A stretch of 64,000 nt of DNA from SZUA-442 sp963792405 (GTDB lineage Bacteria; Actinomycetota; Acidimicrobiia; Spongiisociales; UBA5794): the NCBI GenBank assembly GCA_963792405.1, contig CAWBVU010000006.1:1922001-1986000 (forward strand), read 5' to 3'. The translations under genes were made by a program, and so were the position numbers. Within the stretch, counting starts at the first letter, position 1; every line of letters begins with the position of its first letter. The notes beneath the pieces are model-generated. The model was given only the letters and a program-made list of their open reading frames with translations, had not been told where the DNA came from and did not search any database. Shown here one piece after another: positions 1 through 9,089 of this stretch.

Positions 1-47
1 TCGTCGTCCGGTCCACCGGATCCCGTCGAGATGATCGAATCGCCCAT
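1..47 (-). CDS. N-terminus of an unidentified protein, cut by the window edge
   Basis: An ATG at 47 on the minus strand opens a frame that runs off the left end. It is preceded by a strong ribosome binding site (GGGAGGAG, four bases before the ATG). The visible 15 residues read MGDSIISTGSGGPDD. This is too little to assign a family. It lies on the same strand as the MFS gene at 208-1377, downstream of it by 160 bases, so it may belong to the same transcript. The call rests on the start signal alone. Confidence 0.5.
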   Translation of the reverse strand, partial: MGDSIISTGSGGPDD

Positions 48-207
48 CAACGCTCCTCCCTGGGCTCCAGCGTAGACGGGACGCAGGCGCTGGGCCACGC
101 GCCACGGCGCTGGGGGGCATCATCGGAGCGGGCGTGATCTCGCCCTCGAGCAGGAGGCCCGGAACCGACCCGACGTGACCGGCGACCGGCACCGTCGCCC
201 CTCGCGG

Positions 208-1377
208 TCAGCGGGCGATCCGCACCCTTGCGACATCTCCCGCAGACATGTGGCGCAGCGCCTCCGTGCTCAGTGCCGTCAACGCCGCCAGTCCGACGAG
301 GACGGGAGCGATCACCAGGGGCCCCCTGACGTTGACGAGGATCCCGATCACGGCGGGCACGATGGCGAGGGACAGGGTGGCGGCCGCGAGCTGGTAGCCG
401 ACGATCCACGGCGTGAACTCGGCACCGACACGGCCGGGCGTGAGGAGCATCTCGAATGGGAACACCGGCCCGTTGGCGAAGCCTGCGATGACGAGGCCTG
501 CGACGGTGACCCAGGCCGCCGGATTCCACCACATCAGCGCCAACGCGACGGTGATCGTGACCACCGAGGCCGTGATGGTCCGGTTCGGCTCGAGCCGGTC
601 GCCGACGATGGTGAGGAGGAGCCGTGACGCGAACAGCGCGCCCCAGTGGGCGGCGACGGCGAAGCCCGCCACGACATCGGCGACGCCCTGGCCCTCGGTC
701 AGCAGCGTGAAGGCCCACAGGCTCGTGCTGCCCTCGACACCGACGTAGATGAAGAAGACCCAGACGGACATCCCCAGGATCCGGCGACTCCCGAGGCGAG
801 CCGGCCGGCCCTTGGTGCCCTCTGCGGGCATCCGGATCGCCGACCGCACGGCGGCAAACGCCAATGCGAGGACGATCTCCGCGGCGGCGATCATCGCCAG
901 CCCGATCCGCCACGACGCCCCGAGGGCGACGAGCCCGGTGATCAGCAGGGGGGCGAGCATCGCACCGAAGCCGAACGCCGCGTGGATCGCGCCCATCGCC
1001 CTCGGCCCCCGCGTGACGGCGACGAACGCGTTGCCGATCGAGTCGATCACACCGCCCGACGCCCCGAGGGGCACCGATGCGGCGATCGTCCACACCCAGG
1101 AATCCGACACCGCGTACACGACGAGGCCGACCGCCGCGGCGACGGCGGCCGCGATGAGCAGCCTGCCCGCCTGGAACCGCCTGGTCATTCCGCCGATGCC
1201 GAACGAGACCGCCGCGTAGGAGAGCCCGGTTGCGACGGTGAGGATGCCGAGGTCGCCGAGCGCCCTGTCGAGTTCGGACGCCATGGACGGCCACGCAACC
1301 CCGAGTGCCGCCCCCGGCATGCCGAGGAGGGCGAAACCGACGATGAGGACGAGGAGCGGTTTCGTGCGTGAGGTCAC
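208..1377 (-). CDS. Major facilitator superfamily transporter
   Basis: A 389-residue protein with about twelve hydrophobic segments separated by short basic loops, the length and pattern of MFS carriers. The first helix follows a short basic N-terminus (MTSRTK), and an Arg-rich loop (MTRRFQAGR) near residue 65 fits the loop between helices 2 and 3. The substrate cannot be told; the family exports drugs or metabolites or imports small solutes at the inner membrane. The GTG start at 1377 has no Shine-Dalgarno, but a -10-like TAGATT ends exactly six bases upstream, which suggests a leaderless transcript. It is divergent from ppdK. Confidence 0.8.
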   Translation of the reverse strand: MTSRTKPLLVLIVGFALLGMPGAALGVAWPSMASELDRALGDLGILTVATGLSYAAVSFGIGGMTRRFQAGRLLIAAAVAAAVGLVVYAVSDSWVWTIAASVPLGASGGVIDSIGNAFVAVTRGPRAMGAIHAAFGFGAMLAPLLITGLVALGASWRIGLAMIAAAEIVLALAFAAVRSAIRMPAEGTKGRPARLGSRRILGMSVWVFFIYVGVEGSTSLWAFTLLTEGQGVADVVAGFAVAAHWGALFASRLLLTIVGDRLEPNRTITASVVTITVALALMWWNPAAWVTVAGLVIAGFANGPVFPFEMLLTPGRVGAEFTPWIVGYQLAAATLSLAIVPAVIGILVNVRGPLVIAPVLVGLAALTALSTEALRHMSAGDVARVRIAR

Positions 1378-1383
1378 CCGAGC

Positions 1384-1389
1384 AATCTA
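1384..1389 (-). promoter_or_regulatory. -10-like hexamer TAGATT of the MFS gene
   Basis: TAGATT read on the minus strand is followed by six bases and then the GTG start of the MFS gene. The spacing would place transcription initiation at or next to the start codon. No convincing -35 is visible. Confidence 0.45.
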
Positions 1390-1488
1390 GGGATCACCGC
1401 GCGACGTGCGGAGTGCACTCATCTATTCTTTAGTTGCTTTCTAAGGATTAGACTGCGCGGAGCAAGCGACCTCACAGGGGATGGCACG

Positions 1489-4242
1489 ATGACGACGGAA
1501 CGCTTCGTCTACGGTTTCAACGAACTCGATCCGGCAGAGGCCAAGTGCGGGGGCGACTGGGGGGCGGTGCGAGGGCTCCTCGGCGGCAAGGGCGCGAACC
1601 TGGCGGACATGACCAGGCTCGGCATCGCTGTGCCACCCGGCTTCACCATCACGACCGAGGCGTGCAACACCTACCTCGCCGAGGGCGAGACCTTCCCCGA
1701 CGGCATGATCGACCAGGTTCGCGAGGCCCTGCTGTCGATCGAGGCGCAGACCGGCAAGACATTCGGGGATGCCAACAACCCGCTGCTGGTGTCATGCCGC
1801 AGCGGTGCCAAGTTCTCCATGCCCGGCATGATGGACACCGTCCTGAACATCGGCATGAACGACGAGGTCGTCAAGGGCATGATCGAGATCTTCGACGATC
1901 GCCACTTCGTCCTCGACTCGTATCGGCGCCTCATCCAGATGTTCGCCACCGTCGTGATGGGCGTGCGAGAGGAGCCCTTCGAGGACGTCCTCGCCGAGGC
2001 GCGGGCACACTGCGGCGTGACGAGCGACTCGGATCTGACGGCGGACGAGCTCGGCATCGTCGTCGACAAGTTCAAGGGCCTCGTCGAACGCTTTGCGGGA
2101 CGCGAATTCCCCTCCGACCCCCGCGAACAGCTCACGATGGCCGTCGAGGCCGTGTTCAGGTCGTGGAACGGCAAGCGCGCCTTCGCGTACCGCAACGCCG
2201 CAGGGATCGCCCACGATCTCGGCACCGCCGTCAACGTGCAGACCATGGTGTTCGGGAACATGGGTGCGGATTCCGCCACCGGCGTCACCGTCTCGAGGAG
2301 CGCCACGACGGGCGAGCCGAGGCTCGAAGGCGACTTCCTCGTCAACGCACAGGGCGAGGACGTCGTCGCAGGCACGCGCCAGACGAGCACGGTCGAGGAC
2401 CTGGCGAGGGAGATGCCCGTCCTCTATGACGAGCTTCGCAACTACGCGAGCCTCCTCGAGCGCCACTACCGGGACATGCAGGACATCGAGTTCACCATCG
2501 AGAGGGGGAAGCTCTGGCTGCTCCAGACGCGCGATGGCAAGCGGACCGCCCAGGCAGCCGTCCGGATCGCAGTGGATCTCGTGTCGGACGGGATCATCAC
2601 CAAGGACGAGGCCCTTCGGCGAGTGAGCCCTGAGCAGATCGAGTTCTTCCTCCACCCGCAGTTCTCCGCTACGGCGAAGGCCGAGGCAAAGGCGTCGGGC
2701 ATGATGCTCACGACGGGCCTCAACGTGTCCCCCGGCGCCGCGGTGGGCATCGTCGCACTCGACGCCGACCTTGCAGAGGAGTGGGGCAGCAATGGCGGTG
2801 ACCCGGTGATCCTCGTGCGTCCCGAGACCAAGCCGGACGACGTCCACGGCATGCTGGCATCGGCCGGCGTCCTCACCTCGAGCGGTGGGCGCACCAGCCA
2901 CGCCGCGCTCGTGGCGCGTCAGTTCGGCAAGCCGGCCGTGGTCGGCGCGGGCGAGGTCCAGATCGACCTCGTCGGGAGGACGTTCACCGTCGGCCAGTTC
3001 ACCGTCCAGGAGGGTGACTGGATCTCGATCGACGGCACGACGGGCGAGGTGTTCGCGGGCCAGATCGAGACGAGGGTCCCCGACATCGAGGATCCGTGGC
3101 TCATGGGCCTCCTTGCATGGGCGGACGAGGTCAGGGACCTCGACGTGTGGGCCAACGCGGACTACCCCGACGACGCCGCCCGTGCCGTGAAACTCGGCGC
3201 CAACGGCATCGGCCTGTGCCGCACGGAACACATGTTCTTCGACCAGGCTCGCCTGCCGATCATGCAGGAGATGATCATGGCGACGAACGTGGCCCAGCGC
3301 AGGGAGGCGCTCGATCGCCTCCTCCCGCTCCAGCGGTCGGACTTCGCCCAGCTGTTCAGGGTCATGGACGGCAAGCCGGTCATCATCCGACTCCTCGATC
3401 CGCCACTCCACGAGTTCCTCCCCGACTTCAAGTCGCTCACCGTCGACGTGACGGACAGCAAGATCAAGCTGACCAACGCGACCACACTCGACGAGGTCGA
3501 CACCCTGCTGCACCGCATCGAGGAGACCGAACGGGTCCTGAGTCGCCTCGACTCCCTCCACGAGTCGAACCCGATGCTCGGCCTCAGGGGCGTCCGCCTC
3601 GCGATCGTCTTCCCCGACCTGCCGCGGATGCAGATCAAGGCGATCTTCGAGGCGGCGATCGAGGTCCACAACGAGGGGATCACGGCCAAGCCCGAGATCA
3701 TGATCCCTCTCGCAGGGAACGTCGCCGAGCTCCTCCCGATGAAGGAACTGGCGGAGGAGCTCGCTGCCGAGTTCGAGGCCGAGCACGGGATCACGCTCGA
3801 GTACGAGTTCGGGACGATGATCGAGACGCCCCGTGCCGCGGTGACGGCCGGCGAGATCGCCGAGGTCGCCGAGTTCTTCAGCTTCGGCACGAACGACCTC
3901 ACCCAGATGACGCTGGGGATCTCCCGTGACGATGCCGAGAAGAACTTCCTCCTCGACTACCTCCAGAAGGGGGTGCTCCAGAACAACCCGTTCGACACCC
4001 TCGACAGGGACGGTGTCGGGGTGCTGATCCGCATGGCCGTCGAGCAGGGACGGGCCACGCGTCCCGACCTGCACGTCGGCATCTGCGGCGAGCACGGCGG
4101 CGATCCCCGATCGATCGCCCTCGTCGACGAGATCGGCCTCGACTATGTGAGCTGTTCACCGCTCCGAGTCCCCGTGGCGAGGCTCGCCGCGGCGCATTCC
4201 GCACTCGACAGGAGGGCCCGCGACGCCGCCACGGTGAGTTGA
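1489..4242 (+). CDS. ppdK: Pyruvate, phosphate dikinase
   Basis: Interconverts pyruvate + ATP + Pi and PEP + AMP + PPi in the cytoplasm, at the glycolysis/gluconeogenesis branch point. The 917 residues are slightly longer than the roughly 880 usual for the family. The N-terminal nucleotide-binding domain begins with GGKGANLADMTRLG. The central swivelling domain carries GGRTSHAALVARQ with the phosphorylated His at about residue 471. The C-terminal PEP/pyruvate barrel ends with NDLTQMTLG and GICGEHGGDP, catalytic Cys at about 866. ATG at 1489. It is followed by a 15-bp hairpin. No PPDK regulatory protein lies nearby. Identification is secure. Confidence 0.97.
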   Translation: MTTERFVYGFNELDPAEAKCGGDWGAVRGLLGGKGANLADMTRLGIAVPPGFTITTEACNTYLAEGETFPDGMIDQVREALLSIEAQTGKTFGDANNPLLVSCRSGAKFSMPGMMDTVLNIGMNDEVVKGMIEIFDDRHFVLDSYRRLIQMFATVVMGVREEPFEDVLAEARAHCGVTSDSDLTADELGIVVDKFKGLVERFAGREFPSDPREQLTMAVEAVFRSWNGKRAFAYRNAAGIAHDLGTAVNVQTMVFGNMGADSATGVTVSRSATTGEPRLEGDFLVNAQGEDVVAGTRQTSTVEDLAREMPVLYDELRNYASLLERHYRDMQDIEFTIERGKLWLLQTRDGKRTAQAAVRIAVDLVSDGIITKDEALRRVSPEQIEFFLHPQFSATAKAEAKASGMMLTTGLNVSPGAAVGIVALDADLAEEWGSNGGDPVILVRPETKPDDVHGMLASAGVLTSSGGRTSHAALVARQFGKPAVVGAGEVQIDLVGRTFTVGQFTVQEGDWISIDGTTGEVFAGQIETRVPDIEDPWLMGLLAWADEVRDLDVWANADYPDDAARAVKLGANGIGLCRTEHMFFDQARLPIMQEMIMATNVAQRREALDRLLPLQRSDFAQLFRVMDGKPVIIRLLDPPLHEFLPDFKSLTVDVTDSKIKLTNATTLDEVDTLLHRIEETERVLSRLDSLHESNPMLGLRGVRLAIVFPDLPRMQIKAIFEAAIEVHNEGITAKPEIMIPLAGNVAELLPMKELAEELAAEFEAEHGITLEYEFGTMIETPRAAVTAGEIAEVAEFFSFGTNDLTQMTLGISRDDAEKNFLLDYLQKGVLQNNPFDTLDRDGVGVLIRMAVEQGRATRPDLHVGICGEHGGDPRSIALVDEIGLDYVSCSPLRVPVARLAAAHSALDRRARDAATVS

Positions 4243-4252
4243 GCCCGAGATC

Positions 4253-4302
4253 CAGCCGCACCGCCGTTTCGCGTGCCTTCCCTTGACACGGCGGTGCGGC
4301 TG
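4253..4302 (+). terminator. Hairpin after ppdK
   Basis: Perfect 15-bp inverted repeat, arms 4253-4267 and 4288-4302, with a 20-base loop, eleven bases past the ppdK stop. There is no T-tract after it, so it may act as a GC-rich terminator or an mRNA 3' end stabiliser. Confidence 0.6.
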
Positions 4303-4433
4303 CCACTCCCGTCGTGATCGGGAGCGGGTCGGGTTGCCCATTCTGGCAGGTCGACCCGATCGATGGAACGGGGAGATACCCGGCATCGGGCCTCTCCGAC
4401 GATACGCTCACGGCCGACTCCCCACGGAGGACC

Positions 4434-5615
4434 ATGAGCGACACCGGTGACAAGACCACGACGGGCGAGCGCCGACCGAGCAGGCGGCTCACCATCGACA
4501 TCGACGGGGCGGCGATCTGGAAGGTGATCGGCGCGGTCCTCGTCACCCTCGCCGTGTTGTGGATGCTCGGTCGGGCGAGCCACCTCGTCGGCATGATCGC
4601 CTTCTCGTTCTTCCTGAGCCTGGCGCTCCAACCGCTCGTCCTTCGCCTCGTCCACCGCTTCGGCTGGCGACGCGGATCTGCGGTCGGGGTCATCTACCTC
4701 GCCGGGTTCGTGGCGCTCGTGCTGCTGATCGTCATCCTCATCCCTGCCATCGTGACCCTCGCGAGCGCGATCGGGGACAACGCGAGCGCATGGGTGCAAT
4801 CGGGTATCGATTGGGCACAGGACACGTTCGGTGTGACCATCTCCGAGGGCGGGCTCGATCAGGAGGTCGCGACCGACCTCGGCAACGCACTCACCGACTG
4901 GGCGACTGGCGCCTTGGGGAGCGTCGTCGGCATCGCCACGTCGGGAATCGGCCTGATCTTCGACCTGGCGACGATCGCGATGTTCACCTTCTACTTCACT
5001 GCCGATGCGCCCCGGTTCCAACGCACCGTGCTCGGTCTGCTCCGACCCAAGGACCAGTATCGCGTCGGCTGGACATGGGATCAGGCAGTCATCCAGACGG
5101 GCGGCTACTTCTACTCGCGGGTCCTGCTGATGATGATCAACGGCACGGGGTTCTTCTTCACCATGATCCTCGTCGGCATGCCGGTGACGCTGTCCATCCC
5201 CCTCGCGGTGTTCGCAGGTTTCGTCGCCGCCTTCATCCCCGCGATCGGCACCTATCTCGGCTCGGCCGTGCCGATCGTCATGACCCTCGCGCTCCAGGGA
5301 TGGTTGGCCGCGTTGGTCGTCCTCGCCTACGCCCTGATCTACCAGCAGATCGAGAACTACTGGCTCAGCCCGAAGATCTCCTCGAACACGATGGCCCTCA
5401 ACGGCGCCGTCGCGTTCGGCGGAGCCCTCGCAGGCGGTGCCATCTTCGGGCCGATCGGCGCGTTCGTCGCCCTTCCCGTCGCCGCCCTGATCACGGCGTT
5501 CGTCTCGAACTTCGCCCACCACAACGAGGTCGTCTACGAGTTCGAGTACGACAACCACCAGGAGGCGCCACCGCACGCTGGGCGCCCGAACGAGGCGAAG
5601 GACGGTTCGACCTGA
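4434..5615 (+). CDS. AI-2E family transporter (TqsA/PerM-like permease)
   Basis: A 393-residue integral membrane protein. After a charged, cytosolic N-terminus of about 35 residues it has paired helices, a soluble segment around residues 100-165, then a helix-rich C-terminal half, the layout of the AI-2E/PerM family. The family includes exporters of autoinducer-2 and Na+/H+ antiporters, so the family name does not fix the substrate. The C-terminus is hydrophilic with a His-rich stretch (FAHHNEVVYEFEYDNHQE). The ATG at 4434 is chosen because CGGAGG lies just upstream and the frame before it is not membrane-like. It converges on nfnB with only eleven bases between stop codons. Confidence 0.88.
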   Translation: MSDTGDKTTTGERRPSRRLTIDIDGAAIWKVIGAVLVTLAVLWMLGRASHLVGMIAFSFFLSLALQPLVLRLVHRFGWRRGSAVGVIYLAGFVALVLLIVILIPAIVTLASAIGDNASAWVQSGIDWAQDTFGVTISEGGLDQEVATDLGNALTDWATGALGSVVGIATSGIGLIFDLATIAMFTFYFTADAPRFQRTVLGLLRPKDQYRVGWTWDQAVIQTGGYFYSRVLLMMINGTGFFFTMILVGMPVTLSIPLAVFAGFVAAFIPAIGTYLGSAVPIVMTLALQGWLAALVVLAYALIYQQIENYWLSPKISSNTMALNGAVAFGGALAGGAIFGPIGAFVALPVAALITAFVSNFAHHNEVVYEFEYDNHQEAPPHAGRPNEAKDGST

Positions 5616-5634
5616 TCGCCCCGTGATCAGGTCG
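5608..5634. terminator. Palindrome spanning both stop codons of convergent genes
   Basis: Perfect 10-bp arms, 5608-5617 and 5625-5634, with a 7-base loop. The left arm contains the stop of the AI-2E gene and the right arm contains the stop of nfnB. It could serve as a very compact bidirectional terminator. No T-tract follows on either strand. Confidence 0.5.
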
Positions 5635-7045
5635 GCGGGGCGAGGTAGTCGTCGATCGCCGCCGCCGCCCGTCTGCCTGCTGCAAGGGCGAGGATCACCG
5701 TCGCGCCCCCGGTCGCGATGTCGCCACCGGCGAAGATGCCCGGCATGGAGGTTGCTCCGGTCGCCGGATCGGTGACGACCGTGCCCCACCGGGTCGTCTC
5801 GAGCTCGGGGGTCGCTCGCACGAGGACGGGATTCGGGGCATTGCCGATCGCCACGATCGCGACGTCCGCCTCCACCACGTCGAAGGCCCCCTGCACGGGG
5901 ACCGGCCTGGATCGGCCGCTGTCGTCGGGTTCACCCATCGCCATGTGCTGGACCTCCACCTCCGACAGCCAGCCATCGACGCCGCGGAACGCCGATGGGG
6001 CCACGAGGAACCGCATCGCCACGCCTTCCTCGCGTGCGTGCTCGACCTCCTCGCGACGCGCCGGCATGTCGTCCTCGGATCGTCGATACAGCATCGTCAC
6101 GGGATGCGCCCCGAGACGGAGTGCGGTCCGCGCCGCGTCGACCGCGGTGTTCCCTCCGCCGATCACGACCACGGGGCGGCCATCGACGTCGTACACGGGG
6201 GTGCGGGCGGACGGATCCCTCGCGTGCATCAGGTTCACCCTCGTGAGGAACTCGTTCGCCGAGTACACGCCGATGAGGTCCTCCCCCTCGATGCCGGGGA
6301 ACCGGGGGAGGCCCGCACCGGTCCCGATGAACACGGCGTCGAAGCCCTCGGTGTCGAGGAGGTCGCGCACCGTGATCCCCGAGCCGATCAGCACGTCCGA
6401 CTCGAACACGACCCCGAGGGCGGCGAGGGCATCCACCTCGGCCTCGACGATCTCCTTGGGGAGCCGGAACTCGGGGATGCCGTAGGCCAGCACGCCACCG
6501 AAGGCATGGAGGGCCTCGAAGACCGTCACCTCATGCCCTGCCTTGACCAGGTCTCCTGCACAGGCGAGTCCCGCAGGTCCCGATCCGATCACCGCCACGC
6601 GCCGACCCGTCGGCGCAGGGATGTGCCCGACCGGTCCAAGCCCGCGCGCACGCTCCTCATCCGCGACGTATCGTTCCAGGTAGCCGATGGCGATCGGCCG
6701 TCCCTTCTTCGCAAGGACACACGAGCCCTCGCACTGGATCTCCTGGGGACACACACGCCCGCACACCGAGGGAAGGACGTTGTCCTGGTGGATCACCGCG
6801 GCCGCGCCTGCGACGTCGCCTGCCGCGACGAGGGCGACGAACTCGTCGATGCGCACGCCGACCGGGCAACCGTCGATGCACACGGGCTTGGCACAGTTCA
6901 GGCAGCGTGACGCCTCGAGAACGGCGAGCGCACCCGTGTAGCCGAGTGCGACCTCGTCGAAGGTCGACGCCCGGGCCTCGGGCTCCCTCGTCGGCATCGG
7001 CGTGCGAGGCATCTGCATCCGCTCGCGCTTCGTCGGTTCACCCAC
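5627..7045 (-). CDS. nfnB: NfnB / GltD-like FAD-NAD(P)-dependent oxidoreductase
   Basis: A 472-residue iron-sulfur flavoprotein of the glutamate-synthase small-subunit superfamily. The N-terminal ferredoxin-like domain has two cysteine clusters (CLNCAKPVCIDGCPVG and CGRVCPQEIQCEGSC). Two Rossmann motifs follow: VIGSGPAGLACAG for FAD and VIGGGNTAVDAA for NAD(P). With the adjacent NfnA-like gene it looks like NADH-dependent reduced ferredoxin:NADP+ oxidoreductase (NfnAB), or the related sulfide dehydrogenase SudAB. No GltB large subunit is present, so glutamate synthase is less likely. The GTG at 7045 is chosen because GGGAGG lies five bases upstream; it overlaps the nfnA stop by eight bases, implying translational coupling. 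Confidence 0.85.
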   Translation of the reverse strand: MGEPTKRERMQMPRTPMPTREPEARASTFDEVALGYTGALAVLEASRCLNCAKPVCIDGCPVGVRIDEFVALVAAGDVAGAAAVIHQDNVLPSVCGRVCPQEIQCEGSCVLAKKGRPIAIGYLERYVADEERARGLGPVGHIPAPTGRRVAVIGSGPAGLACAGDLVKAGHEVTVFEALHAFGGVLAYGIPEFRLPKEIVEAEVDALAALGVVFESDVLIGSGITVRDLLDTEGFDAVFIGTGAGLPRFPGIEGEDLIGVYSANEFLTRVNLMHARDPSARTPVYDVDGRPVVVIGGGNTAVDAARTALRLGAHPVTMLYRRSEDDMPARREEVEHAREEGVAMRFLVAPSAFRGVDGWLSEVEVQHMAMGEPDDSGRSRPVPVQGAFDVVEADVAIVAIGNAPNPVLVRATPELETTRWGTVVTDPATGATSMPGIFAGGDIATGGATVILALAAGRRAAAAIDDYLAPPT

Positions 7046-7871
7046 CGGTGCCTCCCGAACGCTCGAGTTCGCATGCCTCGAATGACCGATACGCCTCGTT
7101 GCGCCTCGCGAGCGAAGCGAAATCGACGAGGTGTGCGTCGAACTCCGGGCCATCGACACACGCGAACCTCGTGTCGGTGCCCACCTTCACCCTGCACCCG
7201 CCACACATTCCCGTCCCATCCACCATGATCGGATTGAGGCTCGCGATCGTCGGCACACCCCGGCCCCTGGTCAGTTCGGCGACGGCCCTCATCATCCCGA
7301 TGGGACCGACGGTGAACACCCGATCCGGCGGGTCGGCCTCGAGCAGACCGGCGAGCACGTCCGTGACGAGTCCCTCGACGCCGACCGAGCCGTCCTCGGT
7401 CGCCACCCGCACCTCGTCGCACGACATCGCGAACTCAGGGCGGAGGATGAGATGGTCGCCGGTCCTCGCGCCCAGCACGGCGATCGTCCGGTTGCCCGCT
7501 GATGCGAGGGCACGCGCCACGGGGAGGGCGATGGCCGCGCCCACTCCCCCTGCCACCACGACGCACGTCCCGAAACGCTCGACCTCCGTCGGGATGCCGA
7601 GCGGTCCGAGGACATCGGCCAGGTGATCCCCGGCGCGCAGCGCCTGCATCTCTGTCGTCGTCCTCCCCACGGCCTGGACGATCAGGGTGATGGTCCCCAC
7701 CCCGGCGTCGGCTTCACAGATCGTGAGGGGGATGCGCTCGCCGTCCACGGTCACCCTGACGATGACGAACTGGCCTGCGAGCGCATGGGATGCCACGCGA
7801 GGTGCATCGACGACGATGCGTGCGATGCCCGGCCCCACCACGGAGGCGTCACGGACGGCGAAACGTCCCAC
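7038..7871 (-). CDS. nfnA: NfnA-like FAD/[2Fe-2S] subunit (ferredoxin-NADP reductase family)
   Basis: A 277-residue protein: an N-terminal FAD-binding barrel, a central NAD(P)-binding half with GGVGAAIALPVARAL, and a C-terminal cysteine cluster (MCGGCRVKVG, then FACVDGPEF) of the dihydroorotate-dehydrogenase electron-transfer type. In NfnAB this subunit handles NADH and the [2Fe-2S] centre. A longer frame starts at a GTG at 7892, but I choose the GTG at 7871 because TACAAT ends exactly six bases upstream, the leaderless pattern seen elsewhere here. It is coupled to nfnB. Assignment to Nfn rather than Sud is inference from gene order. Confidence 0.82.
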   Translation of the reverse strand: MGRFAVRDASVVGPGIARIVVDAPRVASHALAGQFVIVRVTVDGERIPLTICEADAGVGTITLIVQAVGRTTTEMQALRAGDHLADVLGPLGIPTEVERFGTCVVVAGGVGAAIALPVARALASAGNRTIAVLGARTGDHLILRPEFAMSCDEVRVATEDGSVGVEGLVTDVLAGLLEADPPDRVFTVGPIGMMRAVAELTRGRGVPTIASLNPIMVDGTGMCGGCRVKVGTDTRFACVDGPEFDAHLVDFASLARRNEAYRSFEACELERSGGTGG

Positions 7872-7877
7872 GGACCC

Positions 7878-7883
7878 ATTGTA
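7878..7883 (-). promoter_or_regulatory. -10-like hexamer TACAAT of nfnAB
   Basis: TACAAT (minus strand) is followed by six bases and the GTG at 7871. It lies inside the longer alternative frame, which argues that the shorter start is the real one. Confidence 0.5.
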
Positions 7884-7928
7884 CGGCGGCACGGAGCCCG
7901 GTTGGTCTGGTGAGAGCCCCGCCAGCGA

Positions 7929-9007
7929 CTACGGCGAAGCGGCCGCCGACTGCGCGCGGTTCTGATCACGTCGGAAGGAGATCAGCGTGATCGCGCCGAT
8001 CATCACCTGTGGGAAGTAGGTCGCTGCCCTCCAGATCATGGTGGCGGCCAGGGCGGTGTTGTTGTCGAGCCCGAAGTTCCCGAGGATCGCCGTGATCAGC
8101 GCGTCCGTGGTCCCGAGGCCTCCGGGGGGAATCGGGATGAAGGTCGCGAGGCGACCGAACGAGAACGCGGCGAGCGCCTCGACGGGGCCGATCGGGTCGA
8201 ACCAGCTGCCCTGGAGGGCTACGACGGCGAGGTACAGGATCAGGAACTGTGCGAGCTGCTGACCGAGGTTCGCCAGCGTGATCGCCAACCATCGTTCCTT
8301 CACGACGTCGATGATCGAGTTCCGGAAATTCAGGATGCCTGCCGTCGCGTCGACCGAGCTCGTCTTGTGGAAGAGTCCGAAGGCCCACGAGATGATGCCG
8401 TCGGCGACATCGCCGATCTTCCGTGCGAGGTTCTCGCTGCGCAGGATCAACGCGAAGGCAACGATCGCCACGACCACGATCAACGCCGCGACCACCGTGA
8501 TGCTCGTCGCCTCGACCGTGGCCTGACCGAGAAGCTGAGGGCGATGAGCGCGATGACAGGGAGCGAGAGGGTGACGAAGGTGTTCCACGCGCTCGTGATG
8601 CCGATCGTGGCGGTCGCAGGTGCGGCGCCGAAGCCATAGCTCTGGAGCATCCCGTACTGCACCGCCAGCCCGAACGCGCCCCCCATCGGCACCACGTTGC
8701 TGATCATGAATGAGGTCTGCCGCACCTTGAACGCAGGCCAGTACCGAATGCCGGGCAGGGCGGCCTGGTACGGGAGCACGTAGATGAGGATCATCGCGAT
8801 CGTGGCTGCCGCGATCGTCAGGAGCTGCCATGCCTCCATCGCCTGGATGGCATCCCAGGCCGCGTCGTAGTCACCGAACTGCGGAAGCACGACGGCGAAC
8901 ACGAGGACGAGGATCAGGACGGTGAGGATCAGCCCGATGATCTGCTGTTTGCCGAACCTCGGTTTCGCCTCGTCCGGTGCGGCGGGCGCCTGGGCACCGT
9001 CGGTCAC
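7929..9007 (-). pseudogene. Flippase-like integral membrane protein (UPF0104 / LPG-synthase TM family), frameshifted
   Basis: The N-terminal half reads in one frame from a GTG at 9007 (AAGGA five bases upstream) to about 8525. The C-terminal half continues in another frame to the stop at 7929. The two halves together give the multi-helix UPF0104 family, with the family's C-terminal signature PGGLGTTDALITAILG. One lost base, most simply a G in a G-run near 8527, restores a continuous 359-residue protein: 1079 bases plus one equals 360 codons. The family moves or modifies lipid-linked substrates in the membrane. Either the gene is recently broken or the sequence has a one-base error; everything else in it looks intact. 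Confidence 0.8.
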
Positions 9008-9089
9008 GTGGATCCTTCGTCGCTGACGCGGCACCCTACCACTTCGGCCCGGCGACCAGTCCCCGAATAGACTCGATCGCGGAGGTGCC

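Noticed and set aside
48..207. Possible RNA gene or riboswitch in the first gap
   Set aside because: No tRNA elements and no conserved riboswitch motif; only short GC repeats that could arise by chance.
1426..1454. Possible promoter or imperfect palindrome (TTCTTT...TAGACT, CTTTAG/CTAAGG) before ppdK
   Set aside because: Matches are only two to four of six and the inverted repeat is imperfect; too weak to list as a site.
1792..4095. 767-codon open frame on the minus strand
   Set aside because: It is antisense to ppdK, with Asp/Glu/His/Arg-rich composition typical of high-GC shadow frames and no domain.
4283..4288. TTGACA in the ppdK terminator loop as a -35 box
   Set aside because: No -10 at 16-18 bases beyond it, and it lies in a hairpin loop.
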